A DNA stretch of 64,000 nt from Paenibacillus taihuensis (GTDB lineage Bacteria > Bacillota > Bacilli > Paenibacillales > Paenibacillaceae). Shown here one piece after another: positions 23,883-31,760 of the stretch. The stretch is taken from contig NZ_QTTN01000023.1 of NCBI RefSeq assembly GCF_003386535.1, positions 1-64,000 of the forward strand. Direction: 5' to 3'. Each line of letters opens with the position of its first letter. Position 1 is the stretch's first letter. The notes beneath the pieces are model-generated. The model had not been told where the DNA came from, searched no databases, and was given only the letters and a program-made list of their open reading frames with translations. The position numbers were made by a program, and so were the translations under genes.

Positions 23883-25289
23883 TTACTTCGTAACTTTTTT
23901 CAGTGTAGTGCCGTTTACAACTTGAACCGCGCCGTCAGCATAAACTGCAACCGGTGTGCCTGGAGCTGCGATTACTTCGCTTACGTCTGCATCGGACTTG
24001 CCGAGTTCTTCTGTTTTGCCGCTGGCAACATCCACTTTGATCAGGGAAGTTGTGTCGTCGGAGTTGATAACGAGTGCATATACAGTATCTTCAACGATTG
24101 TAGCTGCAAGAACGTCCTTGTCGCCGATCAATGTTGTCGAAGTTTTGTCAGCCTTTACAGCAACCAGTGTCGATGGCTTGCCGTCAACAACGCTAACGTA
24201 TACGCCTTTCGAACCGTCAGTTGTAGTACCAACGAATACTTTGTCATCTGTTTGCGAAGTCACTTGAACCGGCTTGCCGTCTTTCACGGAAGCGTCGAAG
24301 CTGAATACTTGCGGTTCAGTACCTGTTGTGTCGATTGCTACATCGTCAGCGTCAACTGGCTTAGTAGCATCAGCAGTTACAGTACCTGGCTTAGTTACAA
24401 CATAGAAGAACTTCGTGCCGTCTTTGGAAACGCTCAGGCTGGACTTGTAGTCAACCTTGTCGTTTAATACGGTGGAGATTGTGCCATCAGCTACGTTCAT
24501 CTTCGCGATTACAGTTCCTTTGTCGCCTTGCAGGAAGTAGATTGCGCTGCTATCCGCTGCCCATACGAGCTCAGGCTTGATCGAGTTGTCAGTCGAAACT
24601 GTTCTCGAAGCGAAGTTGCTGCTCTTCAGGTCGATTACGCTTACGACGCCATCTTCGTTCGTGTAAGCTGCAAGCGCACCGTTCGGGGAAACTGTCAATT
24701 CGGAAGCAGATTCCGAAGCAAGAACCAGTTTGAATGCACCTGTTTTTGCGTCTACGATATAATCGTTACGGCCTGTTTCTGTCAGTTCGGAAGCGAGCAG
24801 GTGACCTGCGTCGAGCCAGCTAGCTGCGTCAGCGTGTACTTTCTGTACAGAGTCAACCGACAGTGCGCCTTCATCGTCAACATTACCGTCCACACCGAAT
24901 ACAGTCAGGAAATCTTCAGGAGCGATATAGTAACTTCCGCCTACGCTTTGCACTGCTTGCTCCAAAGTTACTGCTTCGCCATCAACGATCGCTTCGTTCG
25001 AACCTGCGTGAAGCTCAACCGCATGACCTGCAACGTAACCTGTTACGCCAGCTTTCACGTTAACAACGAACAATGCGCCGATCGCTGTTCCCAAGTCGCG
25101 AAGCGATACGAATGCAGCGCCTTGTGCTTGAATCGTGCGAACTTGAACCGCTGTGTCGTTAACCATCACGTTCAGTGTTGCTGCTGCCGATGTGACCCCA
25201 GTAGCTGTTGCTGCCGATACAACCCCAGTTGCTGTAGTGCTCAGCGCTGCTGCAAGTGCAGTAATCATAAGCGTTTTTTTCATAGACAT
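23883..25289 (-). CDS. Secreted copper-amine-oxidase-N domain/propeller protein in the Pho operon
   Basis: A signal peptide (1-26, cut near VVSA) precedes a copper amine oxidase N-terminal type domain (about 40-135: VMVNDTAVQV, AAFVSLRDLGTAIGA, GEAVTLEQAVQSVGG and YIAPEDFLTVFG). In Paenibacillus-like bacteria this domain is a common extracellular module and shows no oxidase activity by itself. The remaining ~320 residues form short beta repeats like a TolB/WD40 propeller (SPNGALAAYTNEDG, WAADSSAIYFLQGD, SKDGTKFFYVV). The ATG at 25289 follows AAGGGTGAG. It is the first gene after the PhoP-box promoter and precedes pstS-pstC-pstA, so a role in phosphate scavenging is inferred. No enzymatic motif is seen. 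Confidence 0.8.
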   Translation of the reverse strand: MSMKKTLMITALAAALSTTATGVVSAATATGVTSAAATLNVMVNDTAVQVRTIQAQGAAFVSLRDLGTAIGALFVVNVKAGVTGYVAGHAVELHAGSNEAIVDGEAVTLEQAVQSVGGSYYIAPEDFLTVFGVDGNVDDEGALSVDSVQKVHADAASWLDAGHLLASELTETGRNDYIVDAKTGAFKLVLASESASELTVSPNGALAAYTNEDGVVSVIDLKSSNFASRTVSTDNSIKPELVWAADSSAIYFLQGDKGTVIAKMNVADGTISTVLNDKVDYKSSLSVSKDGTKFFYVVTKPGTVTADATKPVDADDVAIDTTGTEPQVFSFDASVKDGKPVQVTSQTDDKVFVGTTTDGSKGVYVSVVDGKPSTLVAVKADKTSTTLIGDKDVLAATIVEDTVYALVINSDDTTSLIKVDVASGKTEELGKSDADVSEVIAAPGTPVAVYADGAVQVVNGTTLKKVTK

Positions 25290-25373
25290 TTGGCTCGTAC
25301 TCACCCTTCTGGTATGGTTTCTTTTTCTTACATGGACAACATTTTCTTTCGCCAACAACTATGTACAAGATTG

Positions 25374-25460
25374 ATTATATTTACCTATTGTTAAGAGGTC
25401 GTTAATCTAGTTCTGCGGTATTGTAAAATAAGAGTTAATCTATTGTGGATGTATTGTAAA
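25374..25460 (-). promoter_or_regulatory. Extended PhoP-box promoter of the second pst operon
   Basis: On the minus strand seven units stand at exact 11-bp steps (plus-strand starts 25389, 25400, 25411, 25422, 25433, 25444, 25455). Read on the plus strand they are TGTTAA, CGTTAA, TTCTGC, TGTAAA, AGTTAA, TGTGGA and TGTAAA; six match the PHO hexamer complement at 5 or 6 of 6 positions and only TTCTGC is poor. A perfect -10, TATAAT (25374-25379), is nine bases from the proximal unit. The rest of the 409-bp gap to the GNAT gene holds no gene. Confidence 0.85.
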
Positions 25461-25698
25461 TAATATCCGCATGGCCTGAAAACCGTTTCATAGCCTGTTA
25501 AAAGCGATGTATTCGCGAAATTTCGACAATTCAAAGAGATGTTCATGCGACTAAATTCTAACCGATTCGACTCATGTCACGTTAGAAAACTGCGTCTTCT
25601 CTCATATTCCGCCAATTTTCATCTCATTTTCATCTCGTTTTAATCTTTGCGGTGTACGATATAGCTATTCACATTTTATATAGAAGGTTGATTCATTC

Positions 25699-26277
25699 AT
25701 GGCTGTAATCAATTCGTTGTTTCGTTCGTTCCCGCTTATCCAAACCAAACGTTTGCGGCTCAGACAAATTCATGCAGCTGATGCTCCGGACGTCTTCAGC
25801 TTCTACTCGGACCCTCGTGTCATGCAGCATCAGGATTGGGCCGGGCCGCCTACTATTGAAGCGACAGCGTCGTTAATCGAATCCTGGAATGAAGCATACG
25901 TTGAACGCAAACTGTTCGCGTGGGGAATCTCTCAGCGCGAAGAGGACAAAGTGATCGGGTCCGTCATTCTGATGCCGACACGGGGGACCTTCGACGAAGT
26001 ACCGCAATTTCCGTTATCGCTCGGATACGACCTGCACCCCGACTATTGGAACCGGGGCATTGCATCCGAGGCATTGGAAGGCGTGCTCGACTTTAGCCGC
26101 CAATCCATCGGATTTAATCGCATACAGGCGGAGGTGCTGCCGGAGAATAAAGCATCGCTGCGCGTGCTGCACAAGCTCGGCTTTCATGAGGAGGGCGTGC
26201 TGAAGCAATATCTCATGCATGAGGTGACGCACAAGTTTCTCGATGTCGTGATGCTGGCCCTCTTGCTGAACTCCTAA
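25699..26277 (+). CDS. GNAT-family N-acetyltransferase (RimJ/RimL type)
   Basis: The 192-residue protein has the GNAT fold, which transfers the acetyl group of acetyl-CoA to an amine. It begins with the RimJ/RimL-type motif LIQTKRLRLRQIHAADAPDVF. The acetyl-CoA loop region LHPDYWNRGIASEALEGVLDF and the closing NKASLRVLHKLGFHEEGVLKQY are typical. The substrate, a ribosomal protein or a small molecule, cannot be told. It stands alone between the Pho-box array and a convergent exporter gene. AGAAGG precedes the ATG. Confidence 0.9.
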   Translation: MAVINSLFRSFPLIQTKRLRLRQIHAADAPDVFSFYSDPRVMQHQDWAGPPTIEATASLIESWNEAYVERKLFAWGISQREEDKVIGSVILMPTRGTFDEVPQFPLSLGYDLHPDYWNRGIASEALEGVLDFSRQSIGFNRIQAEVLPENKASLRVLHKLGFHEEGVLKQYLMHEVTHKFLDVVMLALLLNS

Positions 26278-26291
26278 CCAATAGCAACAAT

Positions 26292-26340
26292 AAAGAAGCC
26301 TGCCGCCCAAGCAATGCTGCTTGGAACGACTGGCTTCTTA
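26292..26340. terminator. Bidirectional terminator between GNAT and MFS genes
   Basis: Outer arms AAGAAGCC and GGCTTCTT enclose an inner CAAGCA/TGCTTG pairing. The convergent genes end on either side. Confidence 0.75.
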
Positions 26341-26354
26341 ACATTCGTATTCGT

Positions 26355-27890
26355 TTAGTGCGAAGGACCGTATTCGCTGCTCTCTGCAATGGCATCGAGC
26401 TTCTCGCGTCCCATGAAGAACGCAAACAGCAATGCGAGTACAGAGGGGATAATCGCCCACAGGAAGGTGTAGGTGATGGAGGAGGACAGCGCCGAAACGA
26501 TCTTATCGAGCACTTCCGTTGGAATAAGCTTGCGAGTTTCCGGCGTCAGAATGGCGCGCGGATCGCTCAGGTCCAGATTGGCCGGCAATTGACCGCCGCC
26601 CTCGGAGCCTGCGAACGCATCTTTGAGCTTACCAGTCATGACATGGCTCTGAATAATCCCGAAGACCGTGATGCCGATTGTCATGCCAAGCGAGCGGAGG
26701 AAGTTCAGAGTCGCGCTCGCAGCGCCGCGTTCTCTAGGCGAGAAGGAGTAGATCGCAGCATTGCTAAGTACCGAGAAAGAAGCGCCGATGCCAAGACCGA
26801 CTAGAATCATGAAGATCGTTACCGTGAACCGGGTGGAATCGACACCGAGCGTCGTCAGCAAGATATTGCCGACCACAAGAATCGCGAGCGTCGGCATCAT
26901 CAGCGAGCGGAACGATAGTTTCGTCATCAAGAAACCGCCGCCCGATGCCGTCACGACAGATGCAAGCATCATCGGCAGCAGGACGAGACCTGCGTTCGTT
27001 GCTTTACCGCCAAGTACACCTTGAATGAAGATCGGAATGTAAACAGACGCTGTAATAAACGCCGCGCCGCTGAACATGGCCATCGCGTTGCTGGTCCAGT
27101 ACAACCGTTTGCGGAACATGCCGAAGCTGATAATCGGTTCAGCCACTCGGCGCTCGATGAATATGAACGAAATGAGCATCACGGCAAAGCCTGCGAACAG
27201 ACCGATAATTTGTGCGGAATCCCATGCATAGGTTTTGCCGCCAAGCTCAAGCGCAAACATGAGGCAGATAATGCCGGCTACGAGTGTAAAGGCGCCGCCG
27301 TAGTCGATCTTCTGCTTGGAGTGCTCCACCGACTCTTTATAAAAGAAAGCGATCATAATGAATGCGATCAGACCAAGCGGCAGGTTAATGTAGAAAATCC
27401 ATTCCCACTTGATATAGTCCGTAATGTACGCACCAAGCAGCGGGCCAAAAATACTCGACATGCCGAACACGGCTCCGAACAAGCCGCCAAGCTTGCCGCG
27501 GCTCTCAAGCGGCACGGCGTCGAACATAATCGTGAACGCAATCGGCACGAGCGCGCCGCCGCCGATCCCTTGAATCGCACGGTAAATGCTAAGCTCTACA
27601 ATGGAATGCGCCGTTCCGCAAAGAATGGAACCGAGCATGAATACCAAAATACCGAATATAAAAAACCGTTTGCGTCCGTACATATCGGACAGCTTGCCGA
27701 AGATCGGCATCCCTGCCATCTCCGCTACCATGTAGGCGGATGTAACCCATACGAATTTATCCATCCCGCCGAGATCGTGGACGATCGTTCCCATCGCTGT
27801 CGCGACGATCGTATTGTCCATGGATGCCATTAGAATACCTAGCAGCAAACCAGCGACTACAATCCCTACATTATTTCGCTGCGCCATCAT
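26355..27890 (-). CDS. MFS multidrug exporter, DHA2 family (14 TM)
   Basis: The 511-residue protein is an EmrB/QacA-type drug:proton antiporter. The DHA2 motifs are present: LLLGILMASMDNTIVATAM in helix 1 (the MDNTIV motif), GKLSDMYGRKRFF as motif A and the helix-5 motif near FGAVFGMSSIFGPLLGAYI. About 14 hydrophobic segments can be counted. The C-terminal loop before the last helix is polar. It follows a PadR regulator gene by 47 bp in the same direction, so PadR most likely represses it and is released by the exported compound, which is unknown. Confidence 0.93.
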   Translation of the reverse strand: MMAQRNNVGIVVAGLLLGILMASMDNTIVATAMGTIVHDLGGMDKFVWVTSAYMVAEMAGMPIFGKLSDMYGRKRFFIFGILVFMLGSILCGTAHSIVELSIYRAIQGIGGGALVPIAFTIMFDAVPLESRGKLGGLFGAVFGMSSIFGPLLGAYITDYIKWEWIFYINLPLGLIAFIMIAFFYKESVEHSKQKIDYGGAFTLVAGIICLMFALELGGKTYAWDSAQIIGLFAGFAVMLISFIFIERRVAEPIISFGMFRKRLYWTSNAMAMFSGAAFITASVYIPIFIQGVLGGKATNAGLVLLPMMLASVVTASGGGFLMTKLSFRSLMMPTLAILVVGNILLTTLGVDSTRFTVTIFMILVGLGIGASFSVLSNAAIYSFSPRERGAASATLNFLRSLGMTIGITVFGIIQSHVMTGKLKDAFAGSEGGGQLPANLDLSDPRAILTPETRKLIPTEVLDKIVSALSSSITYTFLWAIIPSVLALLFAFFMGREKLDAIAESSEYGPSH

Positions 27891-27937
27891 TGTGTGTAGT
27901 TCCCCTCCAATTGTTTGTTGTTTGTTTTACGTCTTCG

Positions 27938-28558
27938 TCAGAGCTCATCCTCGAACACCGGAACCGAGTACTTCCATACCTGCTCCCCGTCCTGAAGCTC
28001 CGTCATGCTCCCATCCTTAATATCGCGGACAAAAGACTGCAGCCAGTTCAGCTCGGATTCCAGCTGATGCACGATGAATTGCGACTCCGCAATGAAGATA
28101 CGCGCAAGCCCCTTGGCCAGCACGAGCTCGATACCGGCACGCCGCTCCACGATATCTTTCTGAATGTAGCCGATACGCTGGTGGAACAGCTGGATCGTCT
28201 CCTGCGGCGCAATGTGACCGATGAGCGACAGCGCTGCAGGGAAATGCGGATACTCCTTCACTGGGGAGTAGATCAGCTCTCTGAGCCACTCATGGAAGCC
28301 TTCACGGCCAGCATCCGTCGGCGAATAGATCGTACGCTCAGGATGCTTCCCCTCCCGCTCCGTCTGCAGCGGCACAATCCACTTCTGCTTAAGCAGCGAT
28401 TCCACAGTGGAATAGAGCGAGCCGTTGTTCAGCTTAATCACATCCGGAATGCCGCGCTGCTTCATCGTTGCGGAAATCTCATACGGATGCATCGGTTTCT
28501 CATGGAGCAATGACAAGACAGCCAGTGCCAGCATGTTGTTCACTTTCCGTTTAATCAT
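27938..28558 (-). CDS. PadR-family transcriptional regulator
   Basis: This PadR repressor has a winged helix-turn-helix in residues 8-85 (LALAVLSLLHEKPMHPYEIS and NGSLYSTVESLLKQKWI) and a C-terminal helical Vir_act_alpha_C-type dimer domain. The 206-residue length fits subfamily 2, whose members often control an adjacent exporter and bind planar aromatic ligands. GAAGGAG precedes the ATG. Its own promoter carries an inverted repeat over the -10 box (28594-28611), so autoregulation of the padR-MFS operon is likely. Confidence 0.92.
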   Translation of the reverse strand: MIKRKVNNMLALAVLSLLHEKPMHPYEISATMKQRGIPDVIKLNNGSLYSTVESLLKQKWIVPLQTEREGKHPERTIYSPTDAGREGFHEWLRELIYSPVKEYPHFPAALSLIGHIAPQETIQLFHQRIGYIQKDIVERRAGIELVLAKGLARIFIAESQFIVHQLESELNWLQSFVRDIKDGSMTELQDGEQVWKYSVPVFEDEL

Positions 28559-28593
28559 CTTTCATAAACTCCTTCGAAACGTAGTAACATCGC

Positions 28594-28635
28594 ATAGTCC
28601 ATTTCGACTATACGAAATCGGATGTACAAAGTCAA
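28594..28635 (-). promoter_or_regulatory. Sigma-A promoter and PadR-type operator
   Basis: On the minus strand TTGACT (28630-28635) and TATAGT (28607-28612) are 17 bp apart. The inverted repeat ATAGTC-N6-GACTAT (28594-28611) overlaps the -10 box and the start point, where a repressor would block initiation. It drives padR and the MFS gene. Confidence 0.7.
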
Positions 28636-28704
28636 CGGTCTCGGGACTGATTTAGGCGGGAGCTATTCCGACACCGCCCGTACTAGGCGCAGCTCATATG
28701 TATT

Positions 28705-29392
28705 CGCGCTAAGAAAGAGCGTATTTGCTCTCTCTCACGCAAAAAGACGCGACTCTATCGCTGAGAGTGCTGATTTGGCACTCTCAGCGGAGGAAACTGC
28801 CCGAGTAAGGCGATTTTTGAAGCTGAGAGAGCGGATTTGCTCTCTCACACGCAAAAAGCCGCGACACTATCGCTGAGAGTGCTGATTTGGCACTCTCAGC
28901 GGAGGAAACAGTCCGAGTAGGGCGATTTTTGAAGCTGAGAGAGCGTATTTGCTTTCTCACACGCAAAAAGCCGCGACACTATCGCTGAGAGTGCTGATTT
29001 GGCACTCTCAGCGGAGGAAACTGCCCGAGTAAGGCGATTTTTGAAGCTGAGAGAGCGGATTTGCTCTCTCACACGCAAAAAGCCGCGACACTATCGCTGA
29101 GAGTGCTGATTTGGCACTCTCAGCGGAGGAAACAGCCCGAGTAGGGCGATTTTTGAAGCTGAGAGAGCGTATTTGCTCTCTCACACGCAATAAGCCGCGA
29201 CTCTATCGCTGAGAGTGCTGATTTGGCACTCTCAGCGGAGGAAACAGCCCATCTATGGCGATTTTTGCGTGTGAGAGAGCGTATTTGCTCTCTCACACGC
29301 AAAAAGCCGGTACTCTATCGCTGAGAGTGCTGATTTGGCACTCTCAGCGGAGGAAACAGCCCGAGTAAGGCGATTTTTGAAGCTGAGAGATC
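28705..29392. repeat. Tandem hairpin repeat array 2 (112-bp period, six copies)
   Basis: Six near-identical 112-bp units lie in tandem; hairpin A starts at 28761, 28873, 28985, 29097, 29209 and 29321. Hairpin A has ten-base perfect arms CTGAGAGTGC and GCACTCTCAG around TGATTTG. Hairpin B, between successive A copies, has arms GAGAGAGC and GCTCTCTC. In the fifth interval the left arm of B is changed to GCGTGTGAGAGAGC, which pairs perfectly over 14 bases with GCTCTCTCACACGC. Long open frames across the array are a by-product of the repetition. A further GATACCTCA/TGAGGTAT-type hairpin follows at 29392-29429. Confidence 0.95.
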
Positions 29393-29474
29393 GAATACCT
29401 CATTCGAGGCGCTAGGCTGAGGTATCCTTCAGTTGGAGTGGACTGAGCATCGGAATGAAATCCGATTCAACACA

Positions 29475-29514
29475 AAATTAAAAGCCCAAAGTACATCGTG
29501 TGTACATTGGGCTT
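29475..29514 (-). terminator. Rho-independent terminator of the dehydrogenase operon
   Basis: Arms AAGCCCAATGTACA and TGTACTTTGGGCTT (one mismatch, five-base loop) are followed on the minus strand by TTAATTTT. It is the first terminator met after the gene at 29760, 245 bp downstream. Confidence 0.7.
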
Positions 29515-29759
29515 GCCGGAAGTGCCCTGCGGATGCCCGCCCCCGCGAGGAGCTCATCGTTCCCAGCAACCGTTAGAAATTTAATATCGGCATTTGGAGC
29601 GATCTAGACGCAGTGATAGCCGTTAGAATTGCGAGCGAGCGGCTATGCTATGCGACTCGAGAACAAGCTTACCGAATGAAACGTAGTTACATGTAGGACA
29701 TGATTGTCGCATTCCATGCCATTATGGGAATTGCCGTGACGCGCCATCTCCTCTATTAA
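29515..29759. other. Non-coding stretch with CCGTTAGAA motifs
   Basis: I see no gene between the terminator and the dehydrogenase stop. Two CCGTTAGAA motifs (near 29572 and 29619) resemble the ends of the repeat at 385-590, so a decayed copy may be present. Confidence 0.35.
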
Positions 29760-30785
29760 TTAAAGCTCCACCATCGCTTTAATAACGCCCGTTCTAGGAT
29801 CGAGCCAGCTCGGAAAATGATCCGTCATCTCATCAAACGCCGCCCGGTGCGTAATGTACCCATCGACGTCGATCGCCCCGCTCCGCATCAACGAAAGCAC
29901 GGTGTCGAAGTCTTCCGGCAGCGCGTTGCGGCTGGCCAGCAGCGTAAGCTCTCGCTTATGGAACTCCGGGTCATTGAACGTGATATCCGCGCGAACAAGA
30001 CCAACATACACAAGCCTGCCGCCATGCGCGGAATAATTGAACGCATTCATCATCGACTTCGCGTTGCCAGTCGCATCGAAGACGACCGGCGCAAGCTCGC
30101 CGCCGGTCAATGCTGCAAGCTCCTCGAGCGGATTATCGCCCAGCGCGTTCACCGTATGATCGGCTCCTGCCCATGAGCGGCAAAATTGCAGCCGGTCTTC
30201 GTTCACGTCCATTGCGATGACCGTCGCCCCCAGCGCTTTGGCGATCCGCATCACGCCAAGCCCGATCGGGCCGCCGCCGATAACAAGCGCCGTCTCGCCC
30301 GCTTGCAGACCCGAGCGACGCACCGCATGAGCGCCGATCGCCAGCGGCTCCACCGTCGCGGCTTGCTCGAGAGTCAAATCGTTCACGGACAGCAACAGCT
30401 TCGTCGGTACCGCGAGCAGCTCGCGCATGCCTCCATCCACGTGAACGCCAAGCACCTGCATGCTCGTGCAGCAGTTCGTCCGCCCGCTGCGGCAGGCGAT
30501 GCAGGCGCCGCAGGCGATATACGGAATCACCGCCACCTGATCGCCTACATGCAGCCCTTGTTCATTCGGCACCGCGATACGTTCAATCGTGCCTGACAGC
30601 TCATGCCCGAGAATCCGCGGGTATTGAAAGAACGGCTGATTGCCCTTGAACGCGTGAAGATCGGTGCCGCAAATGCCGATGCGGCGTACTCGGATAATCG
30701 CCTCTCCAGCCTTTAACTCACCGGCGGGAGGCTCCGTCTCTGTTACAAGCCATTGATCCGGCTGCTCACATATAATCGTTCTCAT
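29760..30785 (-). CDS. Zinc-dependent sugar/alcohol dehydrogenase (MDR family)
   Basis: This medium-chain dehydrogenase (341 residues) oxidises a sugar or polyol with NAD(P). The catalytic zinc site is GICGTDLHAFKG plus GHELSG; the structural zinc loop CGACIACRSGRTNCC has its cysteines. The Rossmann nucleotide fold is VIGGGPIGLGVMRIAKALG. GGGAGG precedes the ATG. It lies 21 bp after the fuconolactonase-like gene and is surely co-transcribed with it, which suggests oxidation of the sugar whose lactone the partner hydrolyses. L-fucose is the best guess, not proven. Confidence 0.85.
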   Translation of the reverse strand: MRTIICEQPDQWLVTETEPPAGELKAGEAIIRVRRIGICGTDLHAFKGNQPFFQYPRILGHELSGTIERIAVPNEQGLHVGDQVAVIPYIACGACIACRSGRTNCCTSMQVLGVHVDGGMRELLAVPTKLLLSVNDLTLEQAATVEPLAIGAHAVRRSGLQAGETALVIGGGPIGLGVMRIAKALGATVIAMDVNEDRLQFCRSWAGADHTVNALGDNPLEELAALTGGELAPVVFDATGNAKSMMNAFNYSAHGGRLVYVGLVRADITFNDPEFHKRELTLLASRNALPEDFDTVLSLMRSGAIDVDGYITHRAAFDEMTDHFPSWLDPRTGVIKAMVEL

Positions 30786-30806
30786 CGCACTGCCATCCTC
30801 CCAGGA

Positions 30807-31646
30807 TTAGGTTAACTTATAGAAATCAGCGGCGTTCCCGCCGTAGACAGCCTCCAGCTCCTCCGCACCAAGCGAAGACGGCAGCGAGGAAGCAAGTACA
30901 TCGCACACATCGCCATAGCTGCCGGCGAGCAAGCAAACCGGCCAATCGCTGCCGAACATAACGCGCTTCGTACCGAATATATCAACGATATGCCGCACAT
31001 ACGGCGCGAACTGCTCTGCATTCCATTCCGTATGGTTCGCTTCTGTAATCATACCGGACAGCTTGCAATAGACGCCTGGGAACGACTCCGCGATCTCCTT
31101 CATCTGGCTCGCCCACGGCTCCATCACACCTTCGCCGATCCGCGGCTTTGCTATGTGGTCAATGACGGCATGCAGGCCCGGCACTTGCTTCAGCAGCTCG
31201 ATTGCTGCGGCCAGCTGATGCGACACAAGCAGCAGATCGACCGGCAGCTGAATCTCCGCCAGCTCGCGCAGCGCTTCCACCATATGCGGCTGAAGAACGT
31301 CGCTCGCATAAGTCATTTCTTGAATCATGACGCGGATGCCGACGAACTTCGGATGCGCGGAGAACGCCTCCAGCACTTGACGCCACTTAGGATCGCCAAA
31401 ATCAAGCCAGCCGACGACGCCAGCCACCGATTCCGACGCTTCCGCAATTTGCAGCATATATTCCGTCTCCGCATGCGTCGCCGCAGCCTGGACAATAATG
31501 GTGCGGGACACTCCAGCGCATTCAAGCTCCGGCTCCAAGTTCTCAGGTCCATAATCACGATAAAGAGCCGGCCCCGCTTCAGGCGTCAGCCAGCCGTAAT
31601 CGCCGCGTTCAAGCTTCCAATAATGCTGATGCGCATCAATTCTCAT
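30807..31646 (-). CDS. Amidohydrolase, L-fuconolactonase-like
   Basis: The protein belongs to the amidohydrolase_2 (COG3618) family, whose best-known members open sugar lactones such as L-fuconolactone. The metal and active-site motifs are visible: IDAHQHYW at the N-terminus, VIDHIAKP in the middle and MFGSDWPV near the C-terminus. Length from 31646 is 279 residues; that ATG is preferred because AGAGGTG lies nine bases upstream, and the upstream GTG overlaps it. It is the first gene of the two-gene operon with the dehydrogenase. Confidence 0.85.
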   Translation of the reverse strand: MRIDAHQHYWKLERGDYGWLTPEAGPALYRDYGPENLEPELECAGVSRTIIVQAAATHAETEYMLQIAEASESVAGVVGWLDFGDPKWRQVLEAFSAHPKFVGIRVMIQEMTYASDVLQPHMVEALRELAEIQLPVDLLLVSHQLAAAIELLKQVPGLHAVIDHIAKPRIGEGVMEPWASQMKEIAESFPGVYCKLSGMITEANHTEWNAEQFAPYVRHIVDIFGTKRVMFGSDWPVCLLAGSYGDVCDVLASSLPSSLGAEELEAVYGGNAADFYKLT

Positions 31647-31692
31647 GTTAGGTAGCACCTCTTTTTGATATCGAATTCGTACGTTCTTCGTT

Positions 31693-31722
31693 TATAATAA
31701 GGACATGCTGTAAGCGCTTTGA
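31693..31722 (+). promoter_or_regulatory. -10 box and CcpA-type cre site
   Basis: TATAAT (31693-31698) faces the hydrolase gene at 31761. Just downstream, 31709-31722 (TGTAAGCGCTTTGA) matches the cre consensus TGWAARCGYTWNCW at 13 of 14 positions. A cre at this place typically acts as a roadblock under glucose. As the site is near-palindromic and central to the divergent region, it could also affect the lactonase operon. Confidence 0.65.
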
Positions 31723-31760
31723 TTTCCATCTATTCTAATTTACAGGAGGACTCGGCTTAT

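Noticed and set aside
28784-29302. Four overlapping 60-residue open frames on the minus strand, each repeating the last
   Set aside because: They follow the 112-bp repeat period, have no ribosome binding sites, and are interrupted whenever the repeat changes; they are a by-product of the tandem array, not genes.
28705-29392. Possible CRISPR array
   Set aside because: The whole 112-bp unit is repeated, including the intervals; there are no unique spacers and no cas genes nearby.
12498-29708. Shared 16-mer TGTAGGACATGATTGT at about 12498 and 29693
   Set aside because: One chance 16-base match is expected in a window of this size, and the flanks do not align.
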